Assembly (NCBI GenBank): GCA_019694875.1
Contig: JAIBBC010000001.1
Span: 558,001 to 622,000, forward strand
Reading direction: 5' to 3'
DNA from: Cyclobacteriaceae bacterium
Lineage (GTDB): Bacteria > Bacteroidota > Bacteroidia > Cytophagales > Cyclobacteriaceae
Length of the DNA stretch: 64,000 nucleotides
Position numbers and translations under genes: made by a program. Below are positions 35,834-45,163 of the stretch, piece after piece (within the stretch, counting starts at the first letter, position 1; every line of letters begins with the position of its first letter). The notes beneath the pieces are model-generated. The model worked only from the letters and a program-made list of their open reading frames with translations. It made no database searches and had not been told where the DNA came from.

Positions 35834-36313
35834 CTATCTCGAGGTGGCCCTTTTAAGTTTTTTAACTACTGGAGCAATTGCTTCCCGAATTCCACGAGGC
35901 ACAAACTGACTTTTGGCAATACATTGTAGAAGTTTTTTATACTCCGAAGTTGTCAGTTCATCTAACAATTCAACCTTATCTTTTGCTTGATATTTCGTTT
36001 TCAGATATGAAATACTTCTTTTCATCAGATTTCCCTGTACTTGAATATAGGTATCCAATGGAAACATAAATCCTTTTTTTCCCACCTTCAGTTTAGTTGG
36101 AATGCAATAGCAATGAAGCCTTGAAGGAACATCTTCTACGCAGCGCTTACCTTTATGGTTATCAGGAATGTAATCCTGAGAAGTAGTAAGCGGAGCAATG
36201 ATTGTATCAGTAGAGGTTTTCAAGATAACAACCATGTATTTTGGCTTCGGGGCTGTGCCCTCTCGCTCAAAATCAAAATCATCGATCTTTAAAATGTTAG
36301 GGGGTGAAAACAC
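35834..36313 (-). CDS. Putative toxin of a Panacea toxin-antitoxin pair
   Basis: 159 residues, starting at GTG 36313, 3 bp after the stop of the Panacea gene. The region YMVVILKTSTDTIIAPLTTSQDY, followed by beta-like segments with IPTKLKVGKKGFMFPLDTYI, suggests a small MazF/PemK-like barrel, but the match is weak. The C-terminal part is helical and basic (VVKKLKRATSR). Genes directly after a Panacea antitoxin are usually its toxin, which is the main support. The two probably form one operon with a promoter at 36908-37021. Confidence 0.55.
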   Translation of the reverse strand: MFSPPNILKIDDFDFEREGTAPKPKYMVVILKTSTDTIIAPLTTSQDYIPDNHKGKRCVEDVPSRLHCYCIPTKLKVGKKGFMFPLDTYIQVQGNLMKRSISYLKTKYQAKDKVELLDELTTSEYKKLLQCIAKSQFVPRGIREAIAPVVKKLKRATSR

Positions 36314-36316
36314 AGA

Positions 36317-36907
36317 TTAAAGCTTACGTGATGCCTGAGCTGTTTTGTAAGCAGTCAGCTTTTGCGGATCGTTTTTTAATAACTCTTTAAAATCTATTCG
36401 ATGAACTGAAGTATTCTCAGTCTTAAATAATTCCTCAAGGCCTTCGGCCTTTACAATGTCGCACCACAAACTACCTTCCTCATGAAGCAACTTGATTAGT
36501 TCATCTTTCTGATAATAGCCGTATTCGTCAATTATGCGGTCAATTAATTCCATTTCATAATCGGAAAATTCAGAATCATCGAATCTATTAACAGATTTGA
36601 TTTGAGCAGAATCACCACCAGTTTTCGCCTCTGCAAAACTGGACAATTTATCGGAGTTTTCGTGCTTTAAATCCTTATAAACATCATAAGCAACTGGTCC
36701 CATTTTCCAAACACGGTATTCCAGTCCAGTCACCGAAACTCCGGTTTCTTTAACAGAAGTCTCATCAATTATATAAAGAAGTTTGAGAAGCTTTGTAAGG
36801 TAAAGAGGTTGACGATGCCGTCTCTTAATTTCATCTACCAGATAGATGATCAGATTACCGATCTTCTCCACGTTGGGCATGGAACTATCGTTAATTACTA
36901 TGGGCAT
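36317..36907 (-). CDS. Panacea (DUF4065/SocA-like) domain antitoxin
   Basis: 196 residues. The N-terminal Panacea domain is recognisable from IGNLIIYLVDEIKRRHRQPLYLTKLLKLLYIIDE and ...TGLEYRVWKMGPVAYDVYKDL, then a helical region with LIDRIIDEYGYY. Panacea proteins are antitoxin modules that neutralise unrelated toxins. The adjacent gene fits as toxin. The start at 36907 is shared with a later ATG at 36880 that would also fit the family. Operator 1 lies 85 bp upstream, which suggests control by the divergent WYL protein. Confidence 0.8.
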   Translation of the reverse strand: MPIVINDSSMPNVEKIGNLIIYLVDEIKRRHRQPLYLTKLLKLLYIIDETSVKETGVSVTGLEYRVWKMGPVAYDVYKDLKHENSDKLSSFAEAKTGGDSAQIKSVNRFDDSEFSDYEMELIDRIIDEYGYYQKDELIKLLHEEGSLWCDIVKAEGLEELFKTENTSVHRIDFKELLKNDPQKLTAYKTAQASRKL

Positions 36908-36991
36908 AAAACGGGGTTAAACGCATAGCCTCATTCAGGGGTTGAATAAAATTAGCGCTTTTAAATTGTTTTACAAAGATCGTACTTAGTA

Positions 36992-37008
36992 GTGACATTT
37001 TACGTCAC
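36992..37008. promoter_or_regulatory. WYL-type operator 1 (GTGACATTTTACGTCAC)
   Basis: A 17-bp inverted repeat with arms GTGAC/GTCAC. It lies 13 bp before the WYL gene ATG at 37022 and 85 bp before the Panacea start, so it can serve both divergent promoters. It is the reference copy for the two other sites. Confidence 0.65.
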
Positions 37009-37021
37009 AACCCCAAAATCA

Positions 37022-38014
37022 ATGCCAGCCACCAAAAATCAAGGATTACGGCTTGAATACTTGGATCAGCTGCTCTCCGGTCAAAAACTTACTGTGGATC
37101 AATTACTCAGTAAGATTAACAACCAGCTCGGAGAGGAAAAACCGATTACAAAGCGGACGCTGTTTAGAGACATAGATGACCTGATTAAGGAAAAAGACGC
37201 CCCTATTCACCGGCCGAACAAAAAGGATAATCGGTATTATTATACTGAAAGATTCTCCATCAAGAACATTCCGCTGGATGAAGAAGATTTAGGCACTCTC
37301 AAGCAGGCGGTTCAGATTCTAAAACAGGTTGAAAACTTCACACTGTTAAAAGATGTTGAAGATGTAATTCAAAAGCTTGAGAACCGGATTCAAACTCCGT
37401 CCGCTACAGAAGCAATATTGCTACAATTCGAGAAGCATACAACTGCTGACGGAACTCAGTATATCAACGACCTATTGACTTCAACTAAGGATAAAAACAC
37501 GCTGCGGATTTCGTATCAACCTTATACCCATAAACAAGCAACCGAGTATATTGTTCATCCCTACCTCTTGAAGGAGTTTCGAAATCGTTGGTTCTTGCTA
37601 GGTCGTGAAGGCAACACTACTCGTGTGACAATCTATGGACTGGATCGAATAAAGAAAATCAGAAATTCAAACGTAGATTTTATTGAGAATGACTTATTCA
37701 ATCCAGACGACTACTTTAAATACTTGATTGGTGTTTCCGTATCTCCTGATTCAAAACCTGAAATTGTAGAGATAAAGGTAAACAAACAGCAGGCTCCTTA
37801 TATACTTTCAAAGCCAATTCATTCTAATCAAGAGAAAATAAAAGAGTATAAAAATGGTAACATTCTTATCAGACTGAAATTGATTATCAATTACGAGTTA
37901 AAATCCGTTCTTTTAAGTTATAACAAGGGAATAAAAATTACGAAACCGAAAGGATTAGTATCAGAAATGAAACTTCTCATATCAGAAATGAAGCAACTGT
38001 ACAATGTTGAATAG
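37022..38014 (+). CDS. WYL-domain transcriptional regulator
   Basis: 330 residues. The N-terminal about 75 residues are a winged-helix DNA-binding part (LEYLDQLLSGQKLTVDQLLSKIN, KPITKRTLFRDIDDLI). Then comes a WYL domain (LRISYQPYTHKQATEYIVHPYLLKEFRNRWFLLG) and a C-terminal extension. WYL regulators often control phage-defence operons, where ligand binding lifts repression. I chose the ATG at 37022 because the frame upstream runs through the operator at 36992. The palindromes near this gene and three neighbours suggest it represses them and itself; this is inference. Confidence 0.85.
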   Translation: MPATKNQGLRLEYLDQLLSGQKLTVDQLLSKINNQLGEEKPITKRTLFRDIDDLIKEKDAPIHRPNKKDNRYYYTERFSIKNIPLDEEDLGTLKQAVQILKQVENFTLLKDVEDVIQKLENRIQTPSATEAILLQFEKHTTADGTQYINDLLTSTKDKNTLRISYQPYTHKQATEYIVHPYLLKEFRNRWFLLGREGNTTRVTIYGLDRIKKIRNSNVDFIENDLFNPDDYFKYLIGVSVSPDSKPEIVEIKVNKQQAPYILSKPIHSNQEKIKEYKNGNILIRLKLIINYELKSVLLSYNKGIKITKPKGLVSEMKLLISEMKQLYNVE

Positions 38015-38178
38015 AGTTATCGATACCTCACAAATTAGGTAATGAGCTAATCTTAGACTGACGAATAATAAAACACTGGAATATCAATTCTCAGAAAATC
38101 TTGACTTTGCTCTCAAAAAAAGTAAAAATAAATACGACAAGAGTATAGGCGCCGCATAGTCTCAGAACTACCTGCATC

Positions 38179-41100
38179 TTGGCGAAAGATTTAACAGCCT
38201 TACAAGTGTTCAATGACGAAATTCACTCTTATACCATAACTTCGAATGACCACCCTATGGCAATCTCAAACAAAGCCGTTGATAAAGTTCGTGCGTCGCG
38301 GGACGGGCATCAGTTTCATGAAACGTGGGCCGCAGGCCGAACGCTTGAGCTACTGTTACCTAAAGATTCCCTACTGGCGATAGCTGTTGAAGGCATCTCC
38401 CCGACTGATTCTTCGGAGGCTTCATCTGACTTAACCGAAATCGCAGACCTCACGCTTTATTACGGTATCGGTCACAACTTTGATGTTGCGTCCAGGATCG
38501 CGATCGTGCAGTTCAAGTATTCCATCGGGAGCGCCAGCAAACCATACCGAGTAACTGATGCCAGGAAAACATTAAACAAGTTTGCTTCATCATTCAAAAG
38601 TCTCATTAGGCAACATGGGACTGACGCGGTTACGGACAAAGTAACCTTTGAGATCATTACCAACCGGCCCATTGCCTCGGAATTTATTCAGGCCGTTGAA
38701 CTTCTTGGCTTTGGCAAACGGATTACCGACCGTAAGTTGAAATCTATTGCTGATCAGATAAAATCGGCCACAAAACTTACCGGAACGCAGCTAAAAATTT
38801 TTACCGGCAAGTTGCAGCTTACGGGTACAGCCGGGTCACTTGAGAAAAATAGTATTCAGCTTAGACATACCATCGTCAATTGGTCTCTACAAGCTGTTGA
38901 TGCAAGGGCAAGGTTAGGTGACCTTAAAGACTTGGTTCGAAAAAAAGCGGGCTCTGCCGGGGAGCATAACAACCTGATTACACGGGAAGACTTGCTGGAA
39001 GTGCTCAGCCTTGCCGATGAAACAGCGTTGTTGCCTTGCCCTGAAAGCTTTCCTGTTGTTCCGCACGTTGTTGCCCGCGAGCAGCTGGACGAAATCGTTA
39101 CACGTGTTCCCGCGCTGACCAAACCGTTGATCATTCATGCTTCAGGTGGCGTTGGTAAAACTGTCTTTCTTCAATCCCTTGCTTCACGGTTGGCCGAACA
39201 CCATGAAGTTGTGTTGTTCGACTGTTTCGGTGGTGGTGCGTACCGCGCGTTCGAGGATAACCGTCACCATGTCAAGCGAGGCTTGTTGCATATTGTTAAC
39301 AAACTTGCGTGTGCCGGGTTATGCGACTTAATCTTGCCGGGTAGCGCTGATACGCAAGATGTTTTTTCAGCAGCACGCTCCCGCCTCGAACAAGCAGCAA
39401 GTGCGATCCAACGAACAGCACCAGGCCGGAAGCTCGTGTTGCTGCTCGATGCGATTGATAATGCTGCCACGATAGCTGAACAGAAAAAAGATGACGCATT
39501 TCCTACACTGTTACTCGAAAGCATAACTTTTGGTGGAAGCATTCCCGACTTGTGCATTGTTGCCAGCACGCGAACTGAACGTAAAGACAAGGCAATCCGG
39601 CAGGCAGCGTGTGAGTCACTCCTGCTACGGCCGTTTTCGAAAGCTGAAACCACGCTTTACATCAAGAGCCATATCCCGAGCATAACCGACAGCGAAATAG
39701 ATGTAGCTTTTTCAAGATCGAACGGCATTGGCCGCGTACTTGAACATTTGATCGCAGATCCGGATAACCTGTTAGCGCCTTCGGGACTCAATCAAACCAT
39801 TGAACTGGATGAGTTATTGCAGGCTAAAATTGATGCTGCAATCCAGGAATCATTATTGCGTGGCCATTCGCAGCAAACGATCGATACTTTTCTTGCAGGG
39901 CTGTCTGTATTGCCTCTTCCTATTCCGGTCGCCGAGTATGCAAATGCACTCGGACTGCCGCCTTCTGAAGTAGACAGTTTCACAGTTGATTTATATCCGT
40001 TGCTCGAGCAAACGTCTTACGGGCTTATGTTTCGGGATGAACCCACGGATACACTGATGCGTACGCGGTACGGAAGTCAGCTGGCTAATCTTACCAGCCT
40101 CGTCACAAATTTAAGAACCGCACAATCAACCTCTGAGTATGCAGCGCGCGCACTCCCGTCGCTTCTTGTGACGCTGGACGATGCACCGGCACTGGTGGCA
40201 CTCGCATTCAGTACCGATTTTCCAGCTACGATCAAGAGTAAAGTTGGGAAACAAAACGTTCGGTATTCGCGCGTGATGGCCGCGCTGAAGCATTGCATCT
40301 TACAAAAGAAGTACAACGAAGTACTCTCGCTCGTGGTTGAATTATCAACCGTTGCTGCAGGCAACAGCCGGGTTGCGGAATATATTCTGGCCAACCCGGA
40401 ACTCATCATTGCCTCAAACGACAGCGATTCAAAACGACGACTGTTTGAAATCAAAACATCGTGGCAAGGCACACGGCACAGCCGGTTGGCGGTAGCGCAT
40501 TTTCTTGCCGGCGAAACCGGTGATGCATTTCCGCATGTAGTCAAGTCCTCGCGCTGGATGGAGCATTATTTCAGGCAGCCGGATGAAGAGCGGTTCAGAA
40601 ATCGTGAAGGACGCCCCGATCATATTGATATTGCTGTAACACCGCTCGGGTTAATTTATCAACATCGTTATAAAGTTGCGTTCCGGTTTATCGATTCCCG
40701 TTGGAAAAAATGGTATGCGTTTAATGTTGCTGAATATTGTTTCGGCACAGTCGCCACTGCCAATGCGCTCAACCCCGGCACGCATGATGTAAAAAAGATC
40801 TTAGCTGCACTTCCGCTGAGTATTCCGGTTTGTGCCGCTGCCCTCCAGTTGAACTTACCAGCTGCTTTACAAAAGGCAATCGTTGTGAAGCTGGCCAAAG
40901 CATGTCAGGCAAAACCAGACACACTTAAAGAACGGGAACTTGGACACGAAGTGCCTAACATTGTTATGGGACTGCTGGACGCAGCGGGAATTGCCATCCA
41001 GCATAAGCAACTTAAGCAAGCAAAATCAATTTGTGCGGCAACACCTATTGAAGTTCCGAGCAACTGGACGTTTACCCGGTCGTATTGGGACAATCGGATC

Positions 41101-44100
41101 GCTGTATTCGTTCTGCATGCTTGTCTTGCAAAAACGGCAGCCGGAAAGAACCCTGGTGTTATTGATTTTTTATCAAAAGACCTCGTTGGGATCGTACCTC
41201 CTGACGCCGACTTAACACCGGAAACTTATCGCAGCAAGATCAAAGAATATATCGCTGCCCATGCGAAACTTGTTAACGAACGCGAACGCAAGTCTGAGGA
41301 CAAAACAAAACGGTATACCTATGAAGATCAAAAATCGTCCGAACAGTTCGTGGACAATCACCTTGGGTTTCTGCTGGAGGTCAGCAACGTATTTACAAGT
41401 TTGCTGTCAGCTTCAACGCGGACTGTAGGCAAACGTCTTGATGCGTTTATCAAATTCTGGCGCGAAGGGGCAAAAGTTAAGACCAACTATGGTACCTGGG
41501 ATGAAGGCTTTGCAGAACCGTTATGCCGGGATCTTTTTCTATACATTCTGCATACCCGAAAAGATTTACCCGTTTCGGTCGGTGGTCAGGTAATGCAGCT
41601 AATCAATGAAGACAAGCTTAAGACTACCCGGAACCTGATTGCAATTGTCAGCCGGTTCGCGCAACAAGATATCTTTCATTCCTTCGCCGGAGAAATTGCT
41701 ATAAAAGTCGCTGCGAAAATTGAAAATCAAAATAACGTTGACGACCGTTCGAGGTTGTATGCTGATCTGGCAAAGGCGATCATGCCCGCCAGCAAGCAGG
41801 AAATGGCAGCCTACTTTCACAAGGGACTTGAACAAGTTGAACTGATCGGTTCGGGAGACTATAACTACGCACGTTCGCTGTTAACCTTTGCCGGCGGCGT
41901 GAAAGGCAAGACGCTTGAAAACCGGGACTTTCATACCCTCAGTAACCTGGCTGAATTAAACCTGGATGAAAGTGATAAGTTTCCGTGGTACCAGTTTGGT
42001 CTTGGAATGTCGAACGTGGGTGGACTCAATGTTCTCGCGAAGATTTCACGTTGGGATGATCGCGATAAAGTAAGCCTGACGTACACACTTCTGCCCTGCC
42101 TGATTGGCCTGATGAAGCATAAGAAAATCGAAGCGCGGCATGCATTAGTTCTTATTCATCTTTCTGTCGCATATGGTGCGCAAGACTGGGACTTTGTTTC
42201 GCTTGCCGAAGAAATCTTTGCCGAAGCGAAGACCAACACGGAAGAATTGATGGATGCAGTATTGCTGAAATTTGAAAAAGACAGTCACGATCTGGCATAT
42301 GAAAGCAGTATCAAAAGCCTTAAGCAACTTGTTGATCGCGCTAAGGGAAGCTCCTCGCCGGAGTCCAAACGGTTAGCCGGGATACTGGTCGCAGCCACTG
42401 AATCACGCGCGGAGAAAAACGAGCCTGCGATGCGGTCTGTCCGCAAAGCCCGGGAAAACTCACCCTTTCACGTTACACACAAAAAGCTTATTGCCGAGTT
42501 GCTGCGCGAAACTGATCCGACCAACACCGAGCAACTTGCGAATGCGTTCCGAACACTTCATGAAGCCGGAAGTTTCTATGGAAACGACGTTGAGTTGTTC
42601 TTCGAGAAACTCAGGTTCAAGGTTGCCTATGGCGACCGCGGGAAGTATATAGCCACGGTGGCTTCTTTCCCGGAAAAAATTCATGTCAAGCTGAAGGAAC
42701 TTGACACCTGCCAGGAATTGTGGAGGAACTCATCGACCGGATTACAGGCGGTACTTAAATCCCATGCGCCTTCGTTGGTCAGCAATCACATCAGCGATCT
42801 GATCCACTATGACTTAACTTACCTCGATGAAAAAGACCTGAACGAGCTGTCACGGATTACCGGGACATCTATGCAAGACGTCATTATCCAACTGATCACC
42901 AGTTTAATCAACGGAGGTCATTCACTTGACGGTTCGTTGTGGCTGGCCATCGCGAGCATGCTCGCGCCGGATATTGATGGTGAGACAACCCAGGCAGCGT
43001 TAGTACGTTTGCTGCGGGGTGAAACGGCTACGTTGTCGGCGAGTGTTGGAGATGGAACATACCACGAAAACCTCTACCCTTCTACGGATGAAGCGGATAT
43101 TGTTGCCACGTTTATCTGGAAACAACTGGGGTCAGAGAATTCAATCTCACGCTGGCGGGCAGCGCACAGTGTACGGATGTTAGTTAAGCTTGATTGTATC
43201 TCCGTGCTGGATGCATTGATCGAAAAACTAAACTCTCAAAAAGCAGGCGGTCTTCAGGCAAATGAACTTCCGTTTTTTCATTTACATGCGAAGCTTTGGT
43301 TATCGATTGCACTTGCACGGATAGCGGTGGACCGTCCCGACATTATTACCCGTCACTTGACGGTCCTTCAGGAAGCTGCCATGTCAACCAAACACGTGTC
43401 GATGCGGCATTTCATCGGGCAAGCAATCCTTCACGCGTTGCCCGATACGCTTACTGAAGAGCAACAAAAGCTGAAGCAGCAGCTTGATCATGTTAACATC
43501 TCGCAGCACGAGCCGATCGATGAAGAGACGGCTGAAGCACGTTTGGCCTTACTGCCAAAATCTTCTGCTTCGCAAGAGTTCTTTATGGATTGGGATTTTG
43601 AAAAGTATTTTATCACTCCTTTGGCAGAGGTTTTCGGACTACGATCCACGACGGTAGAGCACAGAGTCGCGGAACGCGTGAAGCAATACGATCCGAATGT
43701 GGAGAGTATGTTTGAAAATGGTGGCCGGAATGTGAGTCATGACAAGACCGACGGAATGTCTCCGCTTGTTCATCGTTATGGATATTACTTATGCTGGCAC
43801 GCCATTCAGGAAGTTGCGGGAGAGTTATTGCAGGAATACCCGATCGTGATCGATCAATTCACGGAAGATTCCTGGAACAACTGGTTGTCGGCCTTTATGC
43901 TGACACGGGTCGATGGTTTATGGCTGGCCGATGGAACCGATCTTTATCCGATTGAAGTGCGGGGCCATCTGCTTGATCGTAAAGGCAAGAACTTGATTGT
44001 CACCGGAAACCCGGATAAGCTTCGGGCGATAGCCGGAGTTGACGGAACAAAGATTACGAAACGGTTAGTCGTGAGCGGCCAATGGAAATCCGGCGATGGT

Positions 44101-44700
44101 ATTGATGTACGCGTTTCATCCGCCTTACTTCCCCGACGGGGATCGACTGCGTTTTCAAAAAAACTTGCCGGGTTAAAACCTTACCGTGCGTGGCTGGCAT
44201 CCTTTGAAGAATCCCAAGGACATGAATATTCGCATCACAGATCGAAAGATCTTGATTATACGCCATGGATCACTGTTCCGGGCGGCGAAGCCGGACTGGA
44301 TGAAAATGATCCATACGGCGTGCGAACCGCTGACCGGCGAAGGAAACTCAGTGAATCTTTCCGCGCTAACTACAGGTTGACCAAGGGTGATCCTTTTGGC
44401 AAGAACTGGATCAATAGCAAGAACACCTTGATCGCTGAATCAGAAGCTTGGGGAGTGAAGTCTTATCATCGTGATCGTAACGAAGAAAGTTCGCGCTTGT
44501 CGTTAATACCTGAATTCCTAAAGGAAGTACTGACAACCGAAAAGAAAAACCTGGTAGTGTTGATCAAACTGGAGCGATACGAACCACATTCTCGGTATGA
44601 TTATAAACCGAGTAAACATACCAACACAACGGCCGTATTGCACATTGATAGCAACTTGAAGATTACCTATTTGCCAGGGCCGGTGAACAAAGAGCATTAA
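38179..44700 (+). CDS. Giant STAND NTPase with N-terminal nuclease-like domain (Avs-like)
   Basis: 2173 residues. The N-terminus (about 1-200) resembles a Cap4/DUF4297-type PD-(D/E)xK nuclease, with a core QxK in RIAIVQFKYS (about residues 107-116). A STAND NTPase follows: Walker A SGGVGKTVF near residue 322-330 and Walker B LVLLLDAIDNA near 418-428. The remaining about 1500 residues look like helical repeats. This is the architecture of Avs (AVAST) anti-phage sensors, in which the C-terminal repeats bind a phage protein and trigger the nuclease. The start is TTG at 38179; the next ATG is 38257. The match to a specific Avs type cannot be made here. Confidence 0.72.
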   Translation: MAKDLTALQVFNDEIHSYTITSNDHPMAISNKAVDKVRASRDGHQFHETWAAGRTLELLLPKDSLLAIAVEGISPTDSSEASSDLTEIADLTLYYGIGHNFDVASRIAIVQFKYSIGSASKPYRVTDARKTLNKFASSFKSLIRQHGTDAVTDKVTFEIITNRPIASEFIQAVELLGFGKRITDRKLKSIADQIKSATKLTGTQLKIFTGKLQLTGTAGSLEKNSIQLRHTIVNWSLQAVDARARLGDLKDLVRKKAGSAGEHNNLITREDLLEVLSLADETALLPCPESFPVVPHVVAREQLDEIVTRVPALTKPLIIHASGGVGKTVFLQSLASRLAEHHEVVLFDCFGGGAYRAFEDNRHHVKRGLLHIVNKLACAGLCDLILPGSADTQDVFSAARSRLEQAASAIQRTAPGRKLVLLLDAIDNAATIAEQKKDDAFPTLLLESITFGGSIPDLCIVASTRTERKDKAIRQAACESLLLRPFSKAETTLYIKSHIPSITDSEIDVAFSRSNGIGRVLEHLIADPDNLLAPSGLNQTIELDELLQAKIDAAIQESLLRGHSQQTIDTFLAGLSVLPLPIPVAEYANALGLPPSEVDSFTVDLYPLLEQTSYGLMFRDEPTDTLMRTRYGSQLANLTSLVTNLRTAQSTSEYAARALPSLLVTLDDAPALVALAFSTDFPATIKSKVGKQNVRYSRVMAALKHCILQKKYNEVLSLVVELSTVAAGNSRVAEYILANPELIIASNDSDSKRRLFEIKTSWQGTRHSRLAVAHFLAGETGDAFPHVVKSSRWMEHYFRQPDEERFRNREGRPDHIDIAVTPLGLIYQHRYKVAFRFIDSRWKKWYAFNVAEYCFGTVATANALNPGTHDVKKILAALPLSIPVCAAALQLNLPAALQKAIVVKLAKACQAKPDTLKERELGHEVPNIVMGLLDAAGIAIQHKQLKQAKSICAATPIEVPSNWTFTRSYWDNRIAVFVLHACLAKTAAGKNPGVIDFLSKDLVGIVPPDADLTPETYRSKIKEYIAAHAKLVNERERKSEDKTKRYTYEDQKSSEQFVDNHLGFLLEVSNVFTSLLSASTRTVGKRLDAFIKFWREGAKVKTNYGTWDEGFAEPLCRDLFLYILHTRKDLPVSVGGQVMQLINEDKLKTTRNLIAIVSRFAQQDIFHSFAGEIAIKVAAKIENQNNVDDRSRLYADLAKAIMPASKQEMAAYFHKGLEQVELIGSGDYNYARSLLTFAGGVKGKTLENRDFHTLSNLAELNLDESDKFPWYQFGLGMSNVGGLNVLAKISRWDDRDKVSLTYTLLPCLIGLMKHKKIEARHALVLIHLSVAYGAQDWDFVSLAEEIFAEAKTNTEELMDAVLLKFEKDSHDLAYESSIKSLKQLVDRAKGSSSPESKRLAGILVAATESRAEKNEPAMRSVRKARENSPFHVTHKKLIAELLRETDPTNTEQLANAFRTLHEAGSFYGNDVELFFEKLRFKVAYGDRGKYIATVASFPEKIHVKLKELDTCQELWRNSSTGLQAVLKSHAPSLVSNHISDLIHYDLTYLDEKDLNELSRITGTSMQDVIIQLITSLINGGHSLDGSLWLAIASMLAPDIDGETTQAALVRLLRGETATLSASVGDGTYHENLYPSTDEADIVATFIWKQLGSENSISRWRAAHSVRMLVKLDCISVLDALIEKLNSQKAGGLQANELPFFHLHAKLWLSIALARIAVDRPDIITRHLTVLQEAAMSTKHVSMRHFIGQAILHALPDTLTEEQQKLKQQLDHVNISQHEPIDEETAEARLALLPKSSASQEFFMDWDFEKYFITPLAEVFGLRSTTVEHRVAERVKQYDPNVESMFENGGRNVSHDKTDGMSPLVHRYGYYLCWHAIQEVAGELLQEYPIVIDQFTEDSWNNWLSAFMLTRVDGLWLADGTDLYPIEVRGHLLDRKGKNLIVTGNPDKLRAIAGVDGTKITKRLVVSGQWKSGDGIDVRVSSALLPRRGSTAFSKKLAGLKPYRAWLASFEESQGHEYSHHRSKDLDYTPWITVPGGEAGLDENDPYGVRTADRRRKLSESFRANYRLTKGDPFGKNWINSKNTLIAESEAWGVKSYHRDRNEESSRLSLIPEFLKEVLTTEKKNLVVLIKLERYEPHSRYDYKPSKHTNTTAVLHIDSNLKITYLPGPVNKEH

Positions 44701-44712
44701 ATCGTCCTTGTT

Positions 44713-44729
44713 ATAGGAGTTACTCCTAT
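44713..44729 (+). promoter_or_regulatory. 17-bp palindrome, copy 1 (ATAGGAGTTACTCCTAT)
   Basis: A perfect inverted repeat with 8-bp arms and one centre base. It lies 53 bp before the ATG at 44783, after the Avs-like stop. The same 17 bases recur at 54057 and 61712. Confidence 0.75.
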
Positions 44730-44782
44730 TACGCACGTTCACAAGTTGCAAGGAGTTGTATCTTTTTGCCAAAATCACCCCC

Positions 44783-45160
44783 ATGATTTACGCACTTGAT
44801 TCAGAAGAAGAAATTAAGACGATTCCCCATGCACGAGATTACGATCGCTGGCGCAAAGGACTTACCGATGCCGAACACGAAGCCATCCTGGAAGCGTTGA
44901 CGAAAAAGATCAGCGACACCGAAGTACAAACGTCAAGTTGGATGCCGGGTAAGTCGTGGGCGAATACACCCTATGAGCCAATCTATACGAAAGCGTGCAA
45001 TAAAAGTTATGAGCAGGCAGCGTTGTTCTTCGGGCAACTCGTATGGGAAGCGTTTATGAATCATTCGGATTACTGGGCATTCGGCAGGTACACATTGAAT
45101 GATGTTCCGCTGAAAGGTCTTACTTACTTTAAAGTTTATCCTAGGTTCCATAAATCTTAA
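44783..45160 (+). CDS. Unknown protein, first gene of a pair
   Basis: 125 residues from the ATG at 44783 (MIYALDSEEEIK). It is acidic at the N-terminus, with a helix DAEHEAILEALTKKI and aromatic segments (WMPGKSWANTPYEPIY, FFGQLVWEAFMNHSDYWAFGRY). I do not recognise the family. It starts 54 bp after the palindrome at 44713 and ends 3 bp before the PD-(D/E)xK-like gene, so the two probably form one operon. A TTG at 44756 in the same frame would start inside a likely promoter. Function unknown. Confidence 0.65.
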   Translation: MIYALDSEEEIKTIPHARDYDRWRKGLTDAEHEAILEALTKKISDTEVQTSSWMPGKSWANTPYEPIYTKACNKSYEQAALFFGQLVWEAFMNHSDYWAFGRYTLNDVPLKGLTYFKVYPRFHKS

Positions 45161-45163
45161 TCT

